Source: an uncultured bacterium
Lineage (GTDB): Bacteria > Patescibacteriota > Microgenomatia > UBA1400 > PJMF01
Direction: 5' to 3'
Assembly: GCA_903959355.1 (NCBI GenBank)
Contig: CAJBWJ010000063.1
Coordinates: 1-8,767 of the forward strand
Length of the DNA: 8,767 bases
The position numbers and the translations under genes are program-made. This document shows positions 6,168-8,767 of the stretch, piece by piece (within the stretch, counting starts at the first letter, position 1; each line of letters begins with the position of its first letter). The notes below the pieces were generated by a model that was not told the DNA's origin, ran no database searches, and saw only the letters and a list, made by a program, of their open reading frames with translations.

Positions 6168-6677
6168 ATGAAAAAAGTTCTGTCCTTTTTATATTTTTTA
6201 TTATTTTTCGTAGTTTTTTCTAGCGGAGTTCGTGCCTTGGAGTTAACCAAAATTGGCACAACTGATCTTACTGGCAAAGGAATTGGTTCAACTGTTTCTG
6301 CTTATACTTATTCCACGCGTTCTTTTACTCTTTATGGTAATTCGAATGCTTCAAGTTCGGTTGCCATTAAGATTGATGATGTCACTTATACTGCTACAGC
6401 CAATAAATTAGGAGCTTGGTCTACTTATCTTTCCAATCTAACTTATGACAATCATGTGGTAGGTATTAGTTCTGCTAGTCAGAGTAGTTTAAATTTTACT
6501 TTAACTATTAGTTCAGCTTCAGCTTTAATTCCAACAGCCACTCCAACAGCTACCAAAACTGTTGCCAGCTCGTCTAGTACATTACCAGCTTCCGGAGCTT
6601 TGGAAAATACTTTTCTAAGTGCAGCTTTTGCTTTGTTTTTAATTGGATTTGGTATGGCAGTTAAATACAGAGATTAA
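6168..6677 (+). CDS. Exported Ig-like surface protein with LPASG tail
   Basis: 169 residues. A lysine-rich start and hydrophobic stretch at 4-19, ending near VRALE, form a signal peptide. Residues 45-115 look like one bacterial Ig-like beta-sandwich (FTLYGNSNASSSVAIKI, then GAWSTYLSNL and LNFTLTIS). A Thr/Ser/Pro/Ala linker (TATPTATKTVASSSST) follows, then LPASG at 139-143, a membrane segment at about 148-164, and the short tail KYRD. Linker, LPxxG motif, membrane helix and basic end form a sortase-type cell-wall sorting signal, with Ser instead of the usual Thr. No sortase is in the window, and simple membrane anchoring is the alternative. Role unknown. It lies 19 bases after PfkB and 27 before the AAA+ gene. 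Confidence 0.75.
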   Translation: MKKVLSFLYFLLFFVVFSSGVRALELTKIGTTDLTGKGIGSTVSAYTYSTRSFTLYGNSNASSSVAIKIDDVTYTATANKLGAWSTYLSNLTYDNHVVGISSASQSSLNFTLTISSASALIPTATPTATKTVASSSSTLPASGALENTFLSAAFALFLIGFGMAVKYRD

Positions 6678-6690
6678 ATTAAACTTGCAA

Positions 6691-6696
6691 TAAAAT
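6691..6696 (+). promoter_or_regulatory. Possible -10 box of the Lon-like gene
   Basis: TAAAAT matches the -10 consensus at five of six bases, with its end nine bases before the ATG at 6705 and no SD in between. This resembles the leaderless layout at 3453 and 7812, but there is no TGn extension or -35 box, so support is weak. Confidence 0.3.
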
Positions 6697-6704
6697 AGAA
6701 ATTT

Positions 6705-7763
6705 ATGTCAGATTTTCGCGAAATTCTCAATCAAGAAATTGCTGCTTTAGCCGCTAAAATTGAACAGGGTGAGCTTCCTGAGGAAATGCGCTATCAACTC
6801 AAAAAAGAAATTATAGCGCTACAGCGTAGTGTTGAGCTTGGAAGCTATGATGAAAAGTATGAGAAAGTTTCTCATTATATTGATTGGTGTTTGCGTCTTC
6901 CTTTTGGTAAAAAAACAGAAGACACGCTAGACATTCAAAAGGCTAAAGAAATCTTTGATCAGCATCATTTTGGCATGCAAGAAGTCAAAGATCGTTTTTT
7001 AGAATATTTAGCAGTTCTTAATTTACAGAAAAACAATATTAAAGATGAAGAGTTTTCTGCACCTATTTTATTGTTAGTTGGTTTGGTTGGTACTGGTAAA
7101 ACTACCTTCGCTTACTCATTGGCTGAAGCACTTGGCCGTAAGTTAGTCCGTATTCCTTTTGGTGGTATGGGCAGCGCCAAAGAGCTAAGAGGAAACTCTC
7201 GTTTACTTCTTGGTTCTGAGCCAGGAAAAGTTATCAAGGGAGTTTGTGAATCTGGAGTGATGAATCCAATTATTTTACTTGATGAAATTGACCGTAGTGC
7301 AGATGATGCTAACATGGATATTATGGGTGTTTTGGTTGAATTGCTTGATCCAGCGCAAAATCATGCTTATACAGATGATTTTATCAATTATCCAGTTGAT
7401 CTTTCGCAGGCTATTTTTCTAGCCACCGCCAATAACACTCGTAAAATTGCCACAGCTGTTATGGATCGTATGGAAAAAATTACCATGCCTTCTTATACAG
7501 ACGAAGAAAAAGTTGCCATTGCTAAGAAGTATGTCATGCCAAAAGTTTTGGAAGAGGTTGGTCTTCGAGCTGATCAATTCATTATTCGTGAAGAAATGTG
7601 GACAAAAATGGTTCGTCCACTCGGATTTGATGCTGGTATTCGTACGCTGCAGAGAACTATTCAAGGTGCAGCTCGTAAAGCAGCCCGTATTATTGTTGAG
7701 AGTAAGTACGATAAAGTTGAAATTGGTCCAGATAATTATAAAATTTTCTTGCCTTCCTATTAA
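6705..7763 (+). CDS. Lon-type AAA+ ATPase lacking the protease domain
   Basis: 352 residues aligning from memory with the middle of Lon (about 800 residues in full). Residues 1-70 are the helical segment before the ATPase (YIDWCLRLPFGKKTEDTLD, as in Lon 'YLDWLLxLPW'). Then come Walker A GLVGTGKT at 126-133, Walker B IILLDEID at 189-196, sensor 1 ATANN at 240-244, DRMEKI with arginine-finger candidate Arg255, and sensor 2 GIRTLQR at 311-317. The chain stops at the end of the AAA+ lid, exactly where Lon's Ser-Lys protease domain would begin; the N-terminal substrate domain is also missing. The pore-loop tyrosine (RTYIG in E. coli Lon) is Leu168 in RLLLG. ATP binding and hydrolysis look intact, proteolysis impossible. 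It could be a chaperone-like remodeller or partner a separate protease. A normal TAA ends it, with a new promoter after, so no frameshift is apparent. Confidence 0.85.
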   Translation: MSDFREILNQEIAALAAKIEQGELPEEMRYQLKKEIIALQRSVELGSYDEKYEKVSHYIDWCLRLPFGKKTEDTLDIQKAKEIFDQHHFGMQEVKDRFLEYLAVLNLQKNNIKDEEFSAPILLLVGLVGTGKTTFAYSLAEALGRKLVRIPFGGMGSAKELRGNSRLLLGSEPGKVIKGVCESGVMNPIILLDEIDRSADDANMDIMGVLVELLDPAQNHAYTDDFINYPVDLSQAIFLATANNTRKIATAVMDRMEKITMPSYTDEEKVAIAKKYVMPKVLEEVGLRADQFIIREEMWTKMVRPLGFDAGIRTLQRTIQGAARKAARIIVESKYDKVEIGPDNYKIFLPSY

Positions 7764-7795
7764 TTTTGGATTGTTTAGCCACTAAGGCAAATTCT

Positions 7796-7804
7796 TGATA
7801 TAAT
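7796..7804 (+). promoter_or_regulatory. Perfect extended -10 promoter, leaderless uracil-DNA glycosylase
   Basis: TG-A-TATAAT is a perfect extended -10 element. Seven bases past the hexamer is 7811, one base before the ATG at 7812, so the mRNA should start essentially at the start codon. No SD exists. It lies in the 48-base gap after the Lon-like gene. No good -35 box is seen, which an extended -10 element can do without. Confidence 0.75.
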
Positions 7805-7811
7805 ATTTTCG

Positions 7812-8435
7812 ATGACCTTTACTGATTTAAACAAGCTCAAAGCTGATCTAGAAAAAAATTTCCAAAATTTTCCTCTTGTTGAAAAGCCAACTGACATTAT
7901 CCACGGAGAAGGTAACGAGTCAGCCGCTGTGATGTTAATAGGTGAAGCCCCTGGCTATTATGAAAGTGTGCAAAGAAGACCTTTTGTGGGTCGTTCAGGA
8001 CAACTTCTGCGCAAAGTTTTAACCGAAAGTGGTCTAGAAGAAAGCCAAGTGTATATTAGCAACATTGTCAAAGTGCGTCCTCCAGACAATCGTGATCCAC
8101 TGCCAGAAGAAATTTTAGCTTTCAAACTATATCTCGATGCAGAGATCGAAATCATTAAGCCAAAATTAATTGTTACTTTGGGTCGTTTTAGCATGGCCAA
8201 ATTTTTACCAGAAGTAAAAGTTTCAGAAGTACATGGACGATTGCATAAAGTAAAATGGAACAATCGAACTCTTTTTGTTTTACCAATGTATCATCCTGCA
8301 GCCGCTCTTCGAGCAACAAGAGTAAAAGAAGCATTTATCAAGGATTTTGCTAAAATTGAAAAGATAATTGCTTGGGTGGAAACAGCTAGCGAAGGCGAAG
8401 AGTTTACAGAAATTGTAAAAGAAGCATTATTATAG
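7812..8435 (+). CDS. Family 4-type uracil-DNA glycosylase without Fe-S cysteines
   Basis: 207 residues of the uracil-DNA glycosylase superfamily, which removes uracil from DNA in base excision repair. Seen: LIGEAPGYYESVQRRPFVG at 42-60 (family 4 motif GEAPGxxEDxxGxPFVGxxG), continuing to GQLL; YISNIVKVRPPDNRDPLPEE at about 81-100 (TNxVKCRPPxNRxPxxxE); VTLGRFSMAKFL; and MYHPAAALR (HPxxLL, catalytic-loop His). Usual family 4 enzymes hold a [4Fe-4S] cluster through four cysteines. Here there is no cysteine anywhere: the N-terminal pair is gone, KCRPP is KVRPP, and the residue after the PxxxE helix is not Cys. Motif conservation suggests a working enzyme with a cluster-free fold. It appears leaderless. 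Family 4 assignment is firm; activity is inferred. Confidence 0.87.
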   Translation: MTFTDLNKLKADLEKNFQNFPLVEKPTDIIHGEGNESAAVMLIGEAPGYYESVQRRPFVGRSGQLLRKVLTESGLEESQVYISNIVKVRPPDNRDPLPEEILAFKLYLDAEIEIIKPKLIVTLGRFSMAKFLPEVKVSEVHGRLHKVKWNNRTLFVLPMYHPAAALRATRVKEAFIKDFAKIEKIIAWVETASEGEEFTEIVKEALL

Positions 8436-8481
8436 AAATTAGTTAGAAATATTAATTATTTAGGAAAATAAAATTATATAG

Positions 8482-8488
8482 AAAGGAG
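8482..8488 (+). promoter_or_regulatory. Distant SD of RNase J
   Basis: AAAGGAG is a strong SD but its end is 34 bases before the ATG at 8523, too far for direct use. No other SD lies near the ATG. The hairpin that follows can close the gap. Confidence 0.65.
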
Positions 8489-8515
8489 TGAATCACTTCT
8501 GTGGAAATGATTCAC
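8484..8515 (+). promoter_or_regulatory. RNase J leader with two exclusive hairpins
   Basis: Structure A: GTGAATCA (8488-8495) pairs perfectly with TGATTCAC (8508-8515), then a C/A mismatch, then TTC (8497-8499) with GAA (8504-8506) around loop TGTG. Folded, only seven bases (8516-8522) remain between the hairpin and the ATG, so the SD gets proper spacing. Structure B: AGGAGTG (8484-8490) pairs with CACTTCT (8494-8500), seven pairs with one G-T wobble and loop AAT, burying the SD. A and B share bases and exclude each other; A looks more stable. This layout suggests translation control, possibly by RNase J itself, but that is inference. Confidence 0.6.
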
Positions 8516-8522
8516 ATAAATT

Positions 8523-8767
8523 ATGTCCAAACTCAAACTTTTACCACTCGGTGGTATGGGTAGCGTTACCCAAAACATGTACGTATATCAATATGAAAAC
8601 GAAATCTTAGTCGTTGACTGTGGAATTGGTTTCCCTGACATGTATATGCCAGGTGTAGATACCTTGATTCCAGATATTAGCTATCTGCAAGATCAGGTAG
8701 AAAAAGGTGCCAAAATTGTTGCCATGCTGCTTAGTCATGGCCACGATGACCATATTGGTGCACTTCC
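8523..8767 (+). CDS. rnj: Ribonuclease J, N-terminal part, cut by window end
   Basis: 81 complete codons of a metallo-beta-lactamase/beta-CASP nuclease. The start MSKLKLLPLGGMGSVTQNM matches the RNase J opening 'LKxxPLGGxGExGxNM'. VVDCGIGFPDMYMPGVD (30-46) and LIPDISYL follow, and SHGHDDHIGALP at 71-82 contains the zinc motif HxHxDH with His72, His74, Asp76 and His77. RNase J is the 5'-3' exonuclease and endonuclease for RNA decay and rRNA maturation in bacteria lacking RNase E. Codons are richer in C-ending forms (CTC, ACC, AAC, TAC, GAC, ATC, TTC) than in the genes just upstream, as in the 67-residue gene, hinting at high expression. The start is set by homology, as its SD is 34 bases away across a hairpin. 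The beta-CASP and C-terminal domains lie beyond the window. Confidence 0.9.
   Translation, partial: MSKLKLLPLGGMGSVTQNMYVYQYENEILVVDCGIGFPDMYMPGVDTLIPDISYLQDQVEKGAKIVAMLLSHGHDDHIGAL

Noticed and set aside
7775..7790. Inverted repeat TTAGCC/GGCAA after the Lon-like gene as a terminator
   Set aside because: Only three strong pairs plus a bulge and no T-run; too weak.
8501..8563. Short overlapping frame (GTG at 8501 or ATG at 8507, stop TAG at 8561) downstream of the distant SD, as a leader peptide
   Set aside because: The GTG is in the hairpin loop and the frame runs mostly inside RNase J; about 20 codons with no recognisable feature. The hairpin-bridging model explains the SD better, though a leader peptide cannot be excluded.

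Overview
The window appears to join DNA from two different organisms, both read on the + strand. Positions 1 to about 2670 are GC-balanced (30 G/C in the first 60 bases by hand count). They carry the tail of a ROK sugar kinase, an MFS sugar transporter and the start of a secreted GH92 alpha-mannosidase lipoprotein. This is a typical Bacteroidetes mannose/mannoside-use operon, without Shine-Dalgarno (SD) sequences, as is usual in that phylum. From about 2672 onward the DNA is AT-rich (18 G/C in 3961-4020 by hand count) with A/T-ending codons. Its gene content and small, divergent proteins resemble a Candidate Phyla Radiation (CPR) bacterium, perhaps Microgenomates-like; this placement is inference. 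Stops are TAA, TAG and TGA, and nothing suggests UGA recoding. GH92 breaks off inside its domain exactly where a different, 5'-truncated gene begins in another frame, so an assembly chimera is the simplest reading.

Layout of the AT-rich part: 2672-3028, C-terminal piece of an unrecognised beta-rich protein; 3167-3370, a 67-residue basic protein with its own leader hairpin, strong SD and a UUCG-loop terminator; 3453-6148, a sugar-phosphate block of rpiB, a ribulose-phosphate 3-epimerase-like gene, a LOG-family phosphoribohydrolase and a PfkB kinase; 6168-6677, a surface protein ending in an LPASG sorting-like tail; 6705-7763, a Lon-type AAA+ ATPase without a protease domain; 7812-8435, a family 4 uracil-DNA glycosylase with no cysteines; 8523-end, the start of RNase J.

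The four sugar genes can be read as one route: LOG frees ribose 5-phosphate from nucleoside monophosphates, RpiB and the epimerase interconvert pentose 5-phosphates, and the PfkB enzyme phosphorylates a sugar or nucleoside. That would suit a scavenging organism with reduced biosynthesis.

Expression signals are informative. rpiB and the glycosylase have extended -10 boxes whose predicted transcription start falls on or next to the ATG, implying leaderless mRNAs. The internal cistrons (epimerase, LOG) have GAGGAA SD sequences. The 67-residue gene and RNase J have strong SDs, leader hairpins and more C-ending codons. The RNase J leader is the most striking element: its SD lies 34 nt from the ATG, an 11-bp hairpin between them reduces the effective distance to 7 nt, and a competing hairpin would bury the SD. 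No tRNA, rRNA, CRISPR array or insertion sequence was seen, and no gene-free stretch exceeds 300 bases.
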